From: Aliihoeflea sp052435735
Lineage (GTDB): Bacteria > Pseudomonadota > Alphaproteobacteria > Rhizobiales > Rhizobiaceae
Reading direction: 5' to 3'
NCBI GenBank assembly: GCA_052435735.1
Contig: JBQVNB010000011.1
Location: forward strand, 68,060 to 132,059
Length of the DNA: 64,000 nucleotides
Part shown: positions 17,967 to 25,939 of the stretch, piece by piece
Numbering within the stretch: position 1 is the first letter of the stretch
How the letters are laid out: every line of letters starts with the position of its first letter
Made by a program: the position numbers and the translations under genes
Notes under the pieces: generated by a model
Databases searched by the model: none
Told to the model about the DNA's origin: nothing
What the model saw: only the letters and a program-made list of their open reading frames with translations

Positions 17967-18014
17967 CGTTCCTCCCGGGAAAGTTTCGCCGCGACGTTCG
18001 GAAGCCGCGTTGAC

Positions 18015-18034
18015 AACATACCCGATAGTATGTT
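18015..18034. promoter_or_regulatory. Probable TetR operator in divergent promoter
   Basis: A 20-base palindrome, AACATACCCGATAGTATGTT, with 7-base perfect arms and a 6-base centre. It lies about 50 bases from both divergent starts and overlaps a TTGACA-like hexamer variant (TTGACAAC at 18010-18017). The shape is typical of TetR-family operators. Binding by the adjacent regulator is inferred. Confidence 0.7.
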
Positions 18035-18062
18035 CATCATTCGGCGTCCGTAAAGGCCCTTC

Positions 18063-18767
18063 GTGAAAACCGGCAAAAGACCGGTGGAGGGCTTGCAGAA
18101 GGGCGGGAGGAAATCGGTTCGAATGGGCCTCGGCATACGGGAACGCACGCTCGACAGTTCGCGCAGCGCCATCTTGGAGGCGGCGGCGCGCTGCTTCCAC
18201 GAGCGCGGATATGCGGCGACGTCGATCGACGACGTGGCCCGGGCGCTGCAGTCGACCAAGGGCCGCATCTACCATCACTTCGAATCCAAGGCCGACCTCT
18301 TCGCCGAGGTCTTTCGCGTCGGCATGGACATGAACTATGCCGCGCTCGAACCGCTGCGCGCCATGAAGGGCGAGGCGCATCAGCGCTGGCGGCGTTTCGC
18401 CTGGGTCCATGTCGACCAGATGATCACCACCCGCGCCTTCCAGCGCGTCGTCTGGATGGGCGTCGAGATGCACCTCGTCGGCGCGCCGACGCCGCACCAG
18501 CGAGCGCTGTTCGAGGAACTGTTCGAGACGCGCTCGCGCTATGGCGACATCTTCCGCACCCTCATCGCGGAGGGCCGCGAGACCGGCCACTTCCAGTTCG
18601 CCAATCTCAGCGTCGCGAACCAGTTGATGTTCATGACGCTCAACTCGCCGATCTTCTGGTATTCGCCGCGCACCGGGGAAACCCGCGCCGATATCGAGGA
18701 TCTCATCGCCCAAGTCGTCACCTGCGCCTGGCGCGGGCTGGGCGGCACGGAAGGAACCGATAAATGA
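18063..18767 (+). CDS. TetR family transcriptional regulator
   Basis: About 214-234 residues. The N-terminal helix-turn-helix reads ILEAAARCFHERGYAATSID followed by DVARALQSTKGRIYHHFESK, a textbook TetR DNA-binding domain. The C-terminal ligand domain (residues about 90-225) has Trp-rich helices typical of acyl-CoA responsive regulators. It starts either at the GTG given here or at an ATG 60 bases on (MGLGIRERTLD), which has a GGGAGG site 12 bases upstream. Its stop overlaps the acyl-CoA dehydrogenase start by four bases, so regulator and pathway are one transcript on this arm. Confidence 0.88.
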   Translation: MKTGKRPVEGLQKGGRKSVRMGLGIRERTLDSSRSAILEAAARCFHERGYAATSIDDVARALQSTKGRIYHHFESKADLFAEVFRVGMDMNYAALEPLRAMKGEAHQRWRRFAWVHVDQMITTRAFQRVVWMGVEMHLVGAPTPHQRALFEELFETRSRYGDIFRTLIAEGRETGHFQFANLSVANQLMFMTLNSPIFWYSPRTGETRADIEDLIAQVVTCAWRGLGGTEGTDK

Positions 18768-20014
18768 GCGTCAATCCCGAGATGAACCTCGCCATGAGCG
18801 AGAAGGTCAGGCCGCTGCACGATAAGGTCGCGCGCATGGTGCGCGAAGAGATCATGCCGCTCGACGAGGAGTTCCTGTCCGAGATCGGCAAGGACGGCGA
18901 CCGCTGGACTCACACGAAACGCCAGACCGAGATCATGGAAGGGCTGAAGGCCAAGGCGCGCGAGCGCGGCCTCTGGAACTTCTGGCTCACCCATTCCGAC
19001 CGCGGCTACGGCCTGACGACGGTCGAATATGCCTATCTCGCCGAGGAAATGGGCAAGGCGCATCTGGGCGCCGAAGCCTTCAACTGCTCGGCGCCCGACA
19101 CCGGCAACATGGAAGTGCTGGAACGCTATGGCGCGCCCGAGCACAAGGAGCGCTGGCTGAAGCCGCTCCTCAACGGCGAAATCCGTTCCGCCTACCTGAT
19201 GACCGAGCCGGACGTCGCTTCGTCCGACGCCACCAACATCGCCATGAGCTGCGTTCGTGACGGCGACGACTACGTCCTCAATGGCGAGAAATGGTGGTCG
19301 TCAGGCGCGGGCGACCCGCGTTGCAAGATCTATATCACCATGGTCGCTTCCCCCTCGGCCGACCGCCCGAAGCATCAGCAGCATTCGATGATCCTGGTGC
19401 CCGCCGATGCGAAGGGCGTCACCAAGCTGCGCGCCATGCAGGTCTATGGCGACGACGACGCCCCGCACGGCCATCTGCATCTGAAATTCGAGGACGTGCG
19501 CGTCCCGGCGTCGAACCTGATCCTCGGCGAGGGCAGGGGCTTCGAGATCGCGCAGGGCCGCCTCGGGCCCGGCCGCATCCACCATTGCATGCGCGCCATC
19601 GGCCAGGCCGAAATGGCGCTCGAACTGATGTGCAAGCGTTCCTTGCGCCGGGAAGCCTTCGGCAAGAAACTCGCGCAGCTCGGCGCCAATTTCGACATCA
19701 TCGCGGAGTGCCGCATGGAGATCGAAATGGCCCGGCTCCTCTGCCTCAAGGCAGCCTGGATGATCGACCAGGGCGACAAGAAGGCCGCTGCGCCGTGGAT
19801 CAGCCAGATCAAGGTCGTCGCACCGCGCGTCGCGCTCAAGGTCACCGACGAGGCCGTGCAGATGTATGGCGGGCAGGGCATCAGCCAGGACACCCCGCTC
19901 GCCCGCTCCTGGACGCACCTCAGGACCCTCCGCCTCGCCGACGGCCCCGACGCCGTCCACCGCCGCCAGGTCGCCCGCGAGGAACTGAAGAAATACACGC
20001 AGGAGAAGGTGTGA
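18764..20014 (+). CDS. ACAD11-type acyl-CoA dehydrogenase family protein
   Basis: This 416-residue protein has the acyl-CoA dehydrogenase fold but specifically the ACAD10/11 signatures: FNCSAPDTGNMEVLERYGAP, MTEPDVASSDATNI, GEKWWSSGAGDPRCKIYI, EGRGFEIAQGRLGPGRIHHC. At the position of the usual catalytic Glu (YEGT in medium-chain enzymes) it has Asp393 in the motif LADGPDAVH, as in ACAD10/11. Those enzymes, with a partner kinase, convert 4-hydroxyacyl-CoA through a phosphorylated intermediate to enoyl-CoA. The partner-like kinase is encoded 2 kb away on the other arm. Translation is coupled to tetR. Confidence 0.92.
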   Translation: MSVNPEMNLAMSEKVRPLHDKVARMVREEIMPLDEEFLSEIGKDGDRWTHTKRQTEIMEGLKAKARERGLWNFWLTHSDRGYGLTTVEYAYLAEEMGKAHLGAEAFNCSAPDTGNMEVLERYGAPEHKERWLKPLLNGEIRSAYLMTEPDVASSDATNIAMSCVRDGDDYVLNGEKWWSSGAGDPRCKIYITMVASPSADRPKHQQHSMILVPADAKGVTKLRAMQVYGDDDAPHGHLHLKFEDVRVPASNLILGEGRGFEIAQGRLGPGRIHHCMRAIGQAEMALELMCKRSLRREAFGKKLAQLGANFDIIAECRMEIEMARLLCLKAAWMIDQGDKKAAAPWISQIKVVAPRVALKVTDEAVQMYGGQGISQDTPLARSWTHLRTLRLADGPDAVHRRQVAREELKKYTQEKV

Positions 20015-20985
20015 TGATGAAAGCCATCGTCGCCCGCGATTACGGGCCCCTCGACCAGCTCGACTATGCCGACTGGCCGGAGCCCGAAATCGGCCCGAAG
20101 ACGGTCGTCATCGATGCCGCGATGATCGGCGTCAACTATCCCGACGGCCTTCTCGTCCAGGGCCTCTACCAGATGAAACCCGAGACGCCCTTCGTGCCAG
20201 GCATGGAGGTGGCGGGCCGCGTCTCGGCCATCGGCGAGGGCGTGACGCGCTTCAAGGTCGGCGATCGGGTCGGCTCGGTTTCCGCGCTCGGCGCCTATGC
20301 CGAGAAAGTGGCGGCCGACGAGAACGCCGTCATGCCTTTGCCGGACGGCCTCACCGACGAAGACGCCTGTGCGCTGATGTGCGGTTTCGGCACCGCGCAT
20401 CACGCCTTGAAGCAGCGCGGCCAGTTGCAGCCCGGCGAGACGCTCTGCGTGCTCGGCGCGTCGGGCGCGACCGGCGTCGCGGCGGTCCAGATCGGCAAGG
20501 CGATGGGCGCGAAGGTCATCGCCGTCGCCTCGACCCCGGAGAAACAGAACGTGGCGAAACAGGCTGGCGCAGACATCGTGCTCGGCTACGACAATCTCAA
20601 GGACGCGCTCAAGCAGGCGACCGGCGGCAAGGGCGTCGACGTCGCCTTCGATCCGGTCGGCGGCGAGGGCTTCGACGTTCTCTCGCGCTCGATGGGCTGG
20701 GGCGGGCGCCTGCTCGTCATCGGCTTTGCCTCCGGCACAATCCCCAAGCTTCCCGTCAACCTGACGCTGGTCAAGGGCTACAGCGTCGTCGGCGTCTTCT
20801 GGGGCGCGTTCACCGCCAAGGAGCCGAAGGTCAATGCCGACAATATGAAGGAGCTGATCGGCTGGTATCTGGACGGCAAGGTCAAGCCGGTAATCGAGGG
20901 CATCTATCCGCTCTCGGACGCGCCCGCCATCCTGAAGCGCGTGCTCGGTCGCGGTGCGACCGGCAAGATCGTCCTGAAGCCATGA
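20014..20985 (+). CDS. NADPH:quinone oxidoreductase family protein
   Basis: A 323-residue zinc-independent medium-chain dehydrogenase. The GroES-like domain opens MMKAIVARDYGPLDQLDYAD and contains PFVPGMEVAGRVSAIGEGV. The nucleotide loop VLGASGATGVAAVQIGKAMG and ASTPEKQNVAKQAGAD follow. No catalytic zinc ligands are seen, as in quinone oxidoreductases and some enoyl reductases. The start codon touches the stop of the dehydrogenase gene (TGATGATG, so either of two adjacent ATGs may be used). Confidence 0.9.
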   Translation: MMKAIVARDYGPLDQLDYADWPEPEIGPKTVVIDAAMIGVNYPDGLLVQGLYQMKPETPFVPGMEVAGRVSAIGEGVTRFKVGDRVGSVSALGAYAEKVAADENAVMPLPDGLTDEDACALMCGFGTAHHALKQRGQLQPGETLCVLGASGATGVAAVQIGKAMGAKVIAVASTPEKQNVAKQAGADIVLGYDNLKDALKQATGGKGVDVAFDPVGGEGFDVLSRSMGWGGRLLVIGFASGTIPKLPVNLTLVKGYSVVGVFWGAFTAKEPKVNADNMKELIGWYLDGKVKPVIEGIYPLSDAPAILKRVLGRGATGKIVLKP

Positions 20986-20995
20986 AGGAGACGAG

Positions 20996-22030
20996 ATGAC
21001 CCTCCCCAAGACCATGAACGCGCTGCTGCTCAGGAACGACGGCTATGCGCGCGAGCATTCCGGCACCGCGCTCGAAGCGATGGAGCCCTATGTCGAGGCC
21101 GGCACGATCGAGGTGCCCGCGCCCGGCCCGAGCCAGGTTCTCGTCAAGGTTGCGCTCGCGGCCATCAATCCATCGGACGTCATGTTCCTGAAGGGCCTCT
21201 ACGGCCAGCCGCGCAAGCAAGGCCAGCCTGCCGGCTTCGAGGGCGTGGGCGAGGTCGTCGCCGCCGGTGCCGAGGCGCAAGGGCTGGTCCGCAAGCGCGT
21301 CGCCTTCGCCACCGGCCTCTCCAACTGGGGAAGCTGGGCCGACTATGCGGTTGCCGAGGCCGGCGCCTGCATCCCGATCATGGACGGCGTTCGCGACGAG
21401 GATGCGGCGGCGATGATCGTCAACCCGCTCACCGCGCTCGCCATGTTCGGCATCGTCAAGGACGAGGGCGAGAAGGCGTTCGTCGTCACCGCCGGCGCGA
21501 GCCAGCTCTGCAAGCTGATGATCGCGGTCGCCAAGGATGAAGGCTACCGGCCCATCGCCATCGTGCGCCGGGACGACCAGATCGAGCCCTTGAAGGCGAT
21601 CGGCGCGGCGCATGTGCTCAATGCCGAGAGCGCCGATTTCGACCGGCAGCTCGCCGAGGTGCTGGGCCAGGAGAAGCCGCGCATCTTCCTCGACGCCGTC
21701 ACCGGGCCACTCGCCGCCAAGATCTTCCACACGATGGGCAAGCGCGCGCGCTGGATCGTCTATGGCCGTCTCGACCCCGAGACGACGCCCATCATCGAGC
21801 CTGGCCAGATGATCTTCATGCACAAGAAGATCGAGGGTTTCTGGCTAACCGAATGGATGCGCACGGCCGGCAACGACAAGCGCATGGCGGCCGTCATAGA
21901 GGCGCAGAAGCGCTTTGCCGACGGACGCTGGAAGACGGACGTGACCGCGATCGTGCCGCTCGCAGATGCGGTCGAGCGGGTGGCGGGTGAACTCGCCCGG
22001 CCGAACGGAAAGGTATTCATCAGGCCATGA
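20996..22030 (+). CDS. Zinc-free medium-chain alcohol dehydrogenase/quinone reductase family protein
   Basis: A 344-residue MDR-family protein with an N-terminal GroES domain (GPSQVLVKVALAAINPSDVM, GFEGVGEVVAAG) and a Rossmann part (VVTAGASQLCKLMIAVAKDE). It is more divergent than the preceding gene and uses TAGAS instead of a glycine-rich GxGxxG. It follows ten bases after the upstream stop, with an AAGGAGA ribosome site, so they form one operon. The family includes enoyl-CoA/ketone reductases and quinone reductases; the substrate cannot be read from sequence. Confidence 0.82.
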   Translation: MTLPKTMNALLLRNDGYAREHSGTALEAMEPYVEAGTIEVPAPGPSQVLVKVALAAINPSDVMFLKGLYGQPRKQGQPAGFEGVGEVVAAGAEAQGLVRKRVAFATGLSNWGSWADYAVAEAGACIPIMDGVRDEDAAAMIVNPLTALAMFGIVKDEGEKAFVVTAGASQLCKLMIAVAKDEGYRPIAIVRRDDQIEPLKAIGAAHVLNAESADFDRQLAEVLGQEKPRIFLDAVTGPLAAKIFHTMGKRARWIVYGRLDPETTPIIEPGQMIFMHKKIEGFWLTEWMRTAGNDKRMAAVIEAQKRFADGRWKTDVTAIVPLADAVERVAGELARPNGKVFIRP

Positions 22031-22132
22031 CGAAAACGGGCGCGGGAGGAGCTTGCGCACCCGTTCTGGCAGCTTAAGGTTGAAGGACATCGCGGCGTCA
22101 GATCGCGTGTCATAAAGTGGAGGAGAACGTCC

Positions 22133-23008
22133 TTGGACGTGTTGCAGCTCATCGTCAGCGGCCTTGCGAATGGCTGCGTGTACGGCCTCATCGCCATGGG
22201 GTTCGTGCTGATCTACAAGGCGACCGAAGCGGTCAATTTCGCCCAAGGCGATTTCATGATGCTCGGCGCCTTCATCTGTCTCGGTCTCACCAATCCCCAG
22301 TTCATGGGCCTGCCCTTCTGGGTGTCGGTGCCGATCGCCATCGCGATCATGGGCGCCTTCGGCTATGCGCTGGATCTGGTGGTGCTGCGGCGCATGTTCG
22401 GCCAGTCGCAGATCGCCATCGTCATCCTCACCATCGCCCTCGGCTTCGTGCTGCGCTTTGCCGCCGGCGTCATCTGGGGGCATGAGCCGATCTCGCTCGC
22501 CTCGCCCATCGCCGGTCGCGACGTGCGTTTCGGCGGCGTGGTGCTCGGGCTCGACGAGGTGATGGTCATCGCGGTGACGGGCATCCTGACGCTGCTCCTC
22601 TACCTCTACTTCAACCGCACCAAGCTCGGCGTCGCCATGCAGGCGTCCTCGCAGAACCAGCTTGCCGCCTACTACATGGGCATCCCGGTCAAGCGCATCC
22701 ATTCGCTGATCTGGGCGCTGTCGGGCATGACGGCGGCGGTCGCGGGCATCCTCTTCGCCTCCAAGGGCTCCATCGACCCGTCGATCGGGCTCCTCGGCAT
22801 CAAGGCGTTCGCGGCGGCGGTCATCGGCGGGTTCGGCTCGCTGCCGGGCGCGCTTCTGGGCGGCATCATCGTCGGCCTGATCGAGCCCTTCTCGGGCCGC
22901 TACATGCCGTCGGGCTACTCGCAGATCATGCCCTATCTCCTGCTCTTCCTCATCCTGATTTTCCGACCGCACGGCATCCTTGCCCAGGTCCACGCGAAGA
23001 AGGTGTGA
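22133..23008 (+). CDS. livH: Branched-chain amino acid type ABC permease LivH
   Basis: A 291-residue permease with about eight membrane helices and the LivH signature GLANGCVYGLIAMGFVLIYK, plus AVIGGFGSLPGALLGGIIVG near the C-terminus. It uses a TTG start (LDVLQLIVSG) placed seven bases after AGGAG; no suitable ATG exists. The 100-base gap upstream contains an imperfect hairpin (near 22036-22064) and may carry its own promoter. Although homologous to Liv, such importers next to CoA ligases often carry other carboxylic acids. Confidence 0.88.
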   Translation: MDVLQLIVSGLANGCVYGLIAMGFVLIYKATEAVNFAQGDFMMLGAFICLGLTNPQFMGLPFWVSVPIAIAIMGAFGYALDLVVLRRMFGQSQIAIVILTIALGFVLRFAAGVIWGHEPISLASPIAGRDVRFGGVVLGLDEVMVIAVTGILTLLLYLYFNRTKLGVAMQASSQNQLAAYYMGIPVKRIHSLIWALSGMTAAVAGILFASKGSIDPSIGLLGIKAFAAAVIGGFGSLPGALLGGIIVGLIEPFSGRYMPSGYSQIMPYLLLFLILIFRPHGILAQVHAKKV

Positions 23009-23012
23009 GGAC

Positions 23013-24113
23013 ATGAGAACCGTTTTCAAAACGTCCTACGACGCCGACATCAATCTCTTCCGCCACCCCCAGCAGATGGGCTGGTATCTCGCTCTGTTCG
23101 CGGTTGCCCTCGCGCTGCCGTTCCTCTTGTCGAACTTCGCGCTCGGCGAGGCGACGAACGTGCTGATCTGGGCCATCGCCTGCATGGGGCTCATGATCCT
23201 CGTCGGCCAGTCCGGACAGGCGAGCCTCGGCCACGCCGCGTTCCTCGCCATCGGCTGCTATGCCAACATCCTCTTGCAGACCCGGCTCGGCCTACCCTTC
23301 CTGATCACCTTCCCGCTCGCGGGGCTGATCGCGGGCATCGCCGGTGCGCTGATCGCCATGCCGATGACCAAGCTGCACGGCATTTATCTCGCCATCGGCA
23401 CCATCGCGGTCGTCATCCTGGTCGAGGATTTCATCGTCATCGCGACGCCGCTGACCAATGGCGTCATCGGCCTCATCGCGCCGCCGATCCAGATCTTTGG
23501 CCTCGTCATCGACCGCTATTCGACGCCCAACCTCCTCTACTACCTGACGCTCGCCATCACGCTTCTGGTGGTGCTTTTCTACCGCAATCTCCTGCGCTCG
23601 CCGCTCGGCCGGTCCTTCGCCGCCATCCGCGATTCGGAGATTTCGGCGCAGGCGATGGGCGTCAACGTGGCGCGCACCAAGACGGTCGCCTTCGGCATCT
23701 CCACCGGCATCACCGGTCTCGCCGGGGCGCTGATGGGCCACTATGCGGGCATCTTCAACAACGAGACGTTCAATCTCATCATCTCGATCCAGCTTCTCCT
23801 CGCCATCGTCATCGGCGGGCTGGGCTCGATCCACGGCGCGTTCTTCGGCGCGGCGGTGGTGGCGATGCTGCCGCAGTCGATCGCGGTCGCGCGCGATTTC
23901 CTGACCCGCATGATCGGCGGCGGCTCGATCGCGATCCCCGGCATGGAAACGGCGATCTTCGGCCTGATCCTGATCCTGTTCATCCTGTTCGAGCCGATGG
24001 GCATCTATGGCCGGTGGGTGAAGATCCGAACCTATTTCGAGCTCTTCCCCTTCTACCGGAAGGACATGTTCCGCCGCCAGAAGGCCTATCTCAAGACGGA
24101 GCGGATGCGATGA
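23013..24113 (+). CDS. livM: Branched-chain amino acid type ABC permease LivM
   Basis: A 366-residue permease, slightly long for the family because of an N-terminal cytoplasmic extension (MRTVFKTSYDADINLFRHPQ) before about ten membrane helices. The LivM block QSGQASLGHAAFLAIGCYA and the EAA-like loop AIRDSEISAQAMGVNVARTK are clear. The C-terminal tail is unusually basic and aromatic. Its stop overlaps the livG start in an ATGA. Confidence 0.9.
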   Translation: MRTVFKTSYDADINLFRHPQQMGWYLALFAVALALPFLLSNFALGEATNVLIWAIACMGLMILVGQSGQASLGHAAFLAIGCYANILLQTRLGLPFLITFPLAGLIAGIAGALIAMPMTKLHGIYLAIGTIAVVILVEDFIVIATPLTNGVIGLIAPPIQIFGLVIDRYSTPNLLYYLTLAITLLVVLFYRNLLRSPLGRSFAAIRDSEISAQAMGVNVARTKTVAFGISTGITGLAGALMGHYAGIFNNETFNLIISIQLLLAIVIGGLGSIHGAFFGAAVVAMLPQSIAVARDFLTRMIGGGSIAIPGMETAIFGLILILFILFEPMGIYGRWVKIRTYFELFPFYRKDMFRRQKAYLKTERMR

Positions 24114-24895
24114 GCTTGCTCGAACTCGACAACGTCACGCTGCGCTTCGGCGGCCTCACCGCCGTCAGCCAGGTCTCCTTCTCGGTGGAGGAGGGCGAGG
24201 TCTTCGCACTGGTCGGCCCCAACGGCGCCGGCAAGTCGACGATCTTCAACCTGATCAGCCGCATCTACGATCCGGCCGAAGGCGACATCCGCTTCGACGG
24301 CAAGTCGATCCTCGACCGCAAGCCGCACGAGATCGCACGGCTCGGCATCGCCCGCACCTTCCAGAACATCGAACTCTTCGATCATGCGACGGTGATGCAG
24401 AACCTGCTCGTCGGTCGCCACCGCCATCGCCACAGCCGCATGTGGTCCGAGCTTCTCTTCACGCCCTTCGTGCGGCGCGAGGAGCGCCGCCACCGCGAGG
24501 CGATCGAGAAGGTCATCGACTTCCTCGACCTCCAGGCCTACCGCGACAAGTACATCGCCGGCCTTCCCTATGGCGTGCGCAAGGTCGTCGAAATGGGCCG
24601 CGCGCTCGCCATCGAACCGCGCCTGCTCCTGCTCGACGAGCCGGCCTCGGGCCTTTCGGTCGAGGAGACGCAGGACGTCGCCTTCTGGGTCGAGGACATC
24701 AAGAAGCAGATGGGCGTCACCGTCCTGATGGTCGAACACGACATGCACCTCGTCGCCTCGGTGTCGGATCGTGTGCTGGCGCTTGCCGACGGCAAGATGC
24801 TCGCCATGGGCACGCCGCACGAGGTGCAGAACCATCCCAAGGTGGTCGAAGCCTATATCGGCGTCGCCGACGAACACGAAAAGGTGCTGGCATGA
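24110..24895 (+). CDS. livG: ABC transporter ATP-binding protein LivG
   Basis: A 261-residue ATPase with Walker A GPNGAGKST, Q-loop TFQNIELFDHATV, and Walker B LLLLDEPASGLS followed by VEHDMHLV. The signature segment is LPYGVRKVVEMGRALA, as in LivG where LSGGQ is degenerate. It contains the Liv-specific insertion between Q-loop and signature (residues about 95-140). Both ends overlap its neighbours in ATGA, so livM-livG-livF are translationally coupled. Confidence 0.92.
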   Translation: MSLLELDNVTLRFGGLTAVSQVSFSVEEGEVFALVGPNGAGKSTIFNLISRIYDPAEGDIRFDGKSILDRKPHEIARLGIARTFQNIELFDHATVMQNLLVGRHRHRHSRMWSELLFTPFVRREERRHREAIEKVIDFLDLQAYRDKYIAGLPYGVRKVVEMGRALAIEPRLLLLDEPASGLSVEETQDVAFWVEDIKKQMGVTVLMVEHDMHLVASVSDRVLALADGKMLAMGTPHEVQNHPKVVEAYIGVADEHEKVLA

Positions 24896-25698
24896 CCATG
24901 ACCGCGCAGCCCACGCCGGCCGTCGAGGCCAAGACCATCCTGTCGATCAAGAACCTCGAAAGCTATTATGGGCCGATCATGGCCATCCGCGGCGCCAGCC
25001 TTGATGTGCGCGAGGGCCAGATCGTCACCGTGCTCGGCGCCAACGGGGCCGGCAAGACGACGCTGCTCAAGACCATCTCGGGCGTCATGGACCCCGAAAA
25101 GGGCCAGATCTTCTATGCCGGGCAGAACATCGCCGGCGCCAATCCGGACAAGGTCGTCCGCCTCGGCATGGTCCACGTGCCCGAAGGCCGCGAGGTGTTC
25201 CCTCTGCTGACCGTCGAGGAAAATCTGCGGATGGGCGCTTTCACGCGCTCGGACACGGACGGCATCGCCCGCGACGAGGAGATGGTCTACGGCTACTTCC
25301 CGATCCTCGCCGAGCGCCGCCGCCAGGCGGCCGGCACGCTTTCGGGCGGCCAGCAGCAGATGTTGGCGATCGGCCGCGGCCTGATGGCCAAGCCCAAGAT
25401 CATGCTCCTCGACGAACCCTCGCTCGGCCTGTCGCCGCTCCTGGTCAAGGAAATCTTCCAGATCGTGCGCCGGCTCAACAAGGAGCAGGGCGTCACCATC
25501 GTCCTCGTCGAGCAGAACGCCAAGGTCGCCCTCGAAGTCGCCGACTATGGCTACGTCATGGAACTCGGCCGCATCGTCATGGCCGACACCGCCGACCGTC
25601 TGCTGGCGTCGAAGGACATCCAGGAGTTCTATCTCGGCGTCGTGGAAGAAACCCAGCGCGGCCAGAAGCGCTGGAAGCAGAAGAAGACGTGGCGATGA
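24892..25698 (+). CDS. livF: ABC transporter ATP-binding protein LivF
   Basis: A 268-residue ATPase with Walker A GANGAGKTT, Q-loop HVPEGREVFPLLTVEEN, signature LSGGQQQMLAIGRGL and Walker B IMLLDEPSLGLSPLL. The C-terminal tail QKRWKQKKTWR is basic. It is the second ATPase of the importer. A repetitive element separates it from the acyl-CoA ligase gene. Confidence 0.92.
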   Translation: MTMTAQPTPAVEAKTILSIKNLESYYGPIMAIRGASLDVREGQIVTVLGANGAGKTTLLKTISGVMDPEKGQIFYAGQNIAGANPDKVVRLGMVHVPEGREVFPLLTVEENLRMGAFTRSDTDGIARDEEMVYGYFPILAERRRQAAGTLSGGQQQMLAIGRGLMAKPKIMLLDEPSLGLSPLLVKEIFQIVRRLNKEQGVTIVLVEQNAKVALEVADYGYVMELGRIVMADTADRLLASKDIQEFYLGVVEETQRGQKRWKQKKTWR

Positions 25699-25750
25699 GC
25701 GAGTTTGCACTCATCGTTTCGCGTTCCGCCACGACGCCCGCCACCTCTCC

Positions 25751-25887
25751 GCGTCATCCCGGAAGCCGGGCGCGAGCGCAGCGAGGCCCGGCTATCCGGG
25801 ACCCATTCCGTGCCCTCGCGGACGGAACGGAATGGATCCCGCATACCCATTCCTCCGCTTCGCTCGGAACGGGTTGCGGGATGACGC
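25751..25887. repeat. Palindromic repeat, family E (GTCATCCCGG type)
   Basis: An element bounded by inverted termini GCGTCATCCCG and CGGGATGACGC, with internal inverted pairs (GCCGGGCGCGAGCGCAGCGA region; ATTCCGT / ACGGAAT; CCATTCC / GGAACGG-like). It fills most of the gap between livF and the acyl-CoA ligase gene. Elements with GTCATCCCGG ends are frequent in alphaproteobacterial genomes. Only one copy lies in this window. Confidence 0.82.
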
Positions 25888-25939
25888 CCGTCAACGCCTG
25901 GCATTGCAGGAAGACGCTCTCCATCGGGAGGAAATTGAC

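Noticed and set aside
22036..22064. Hairpin before livH as an intrinsic terminator
   Set aside because: The stem has mismatches and no T-run follows, so it is not a convincing terminator.
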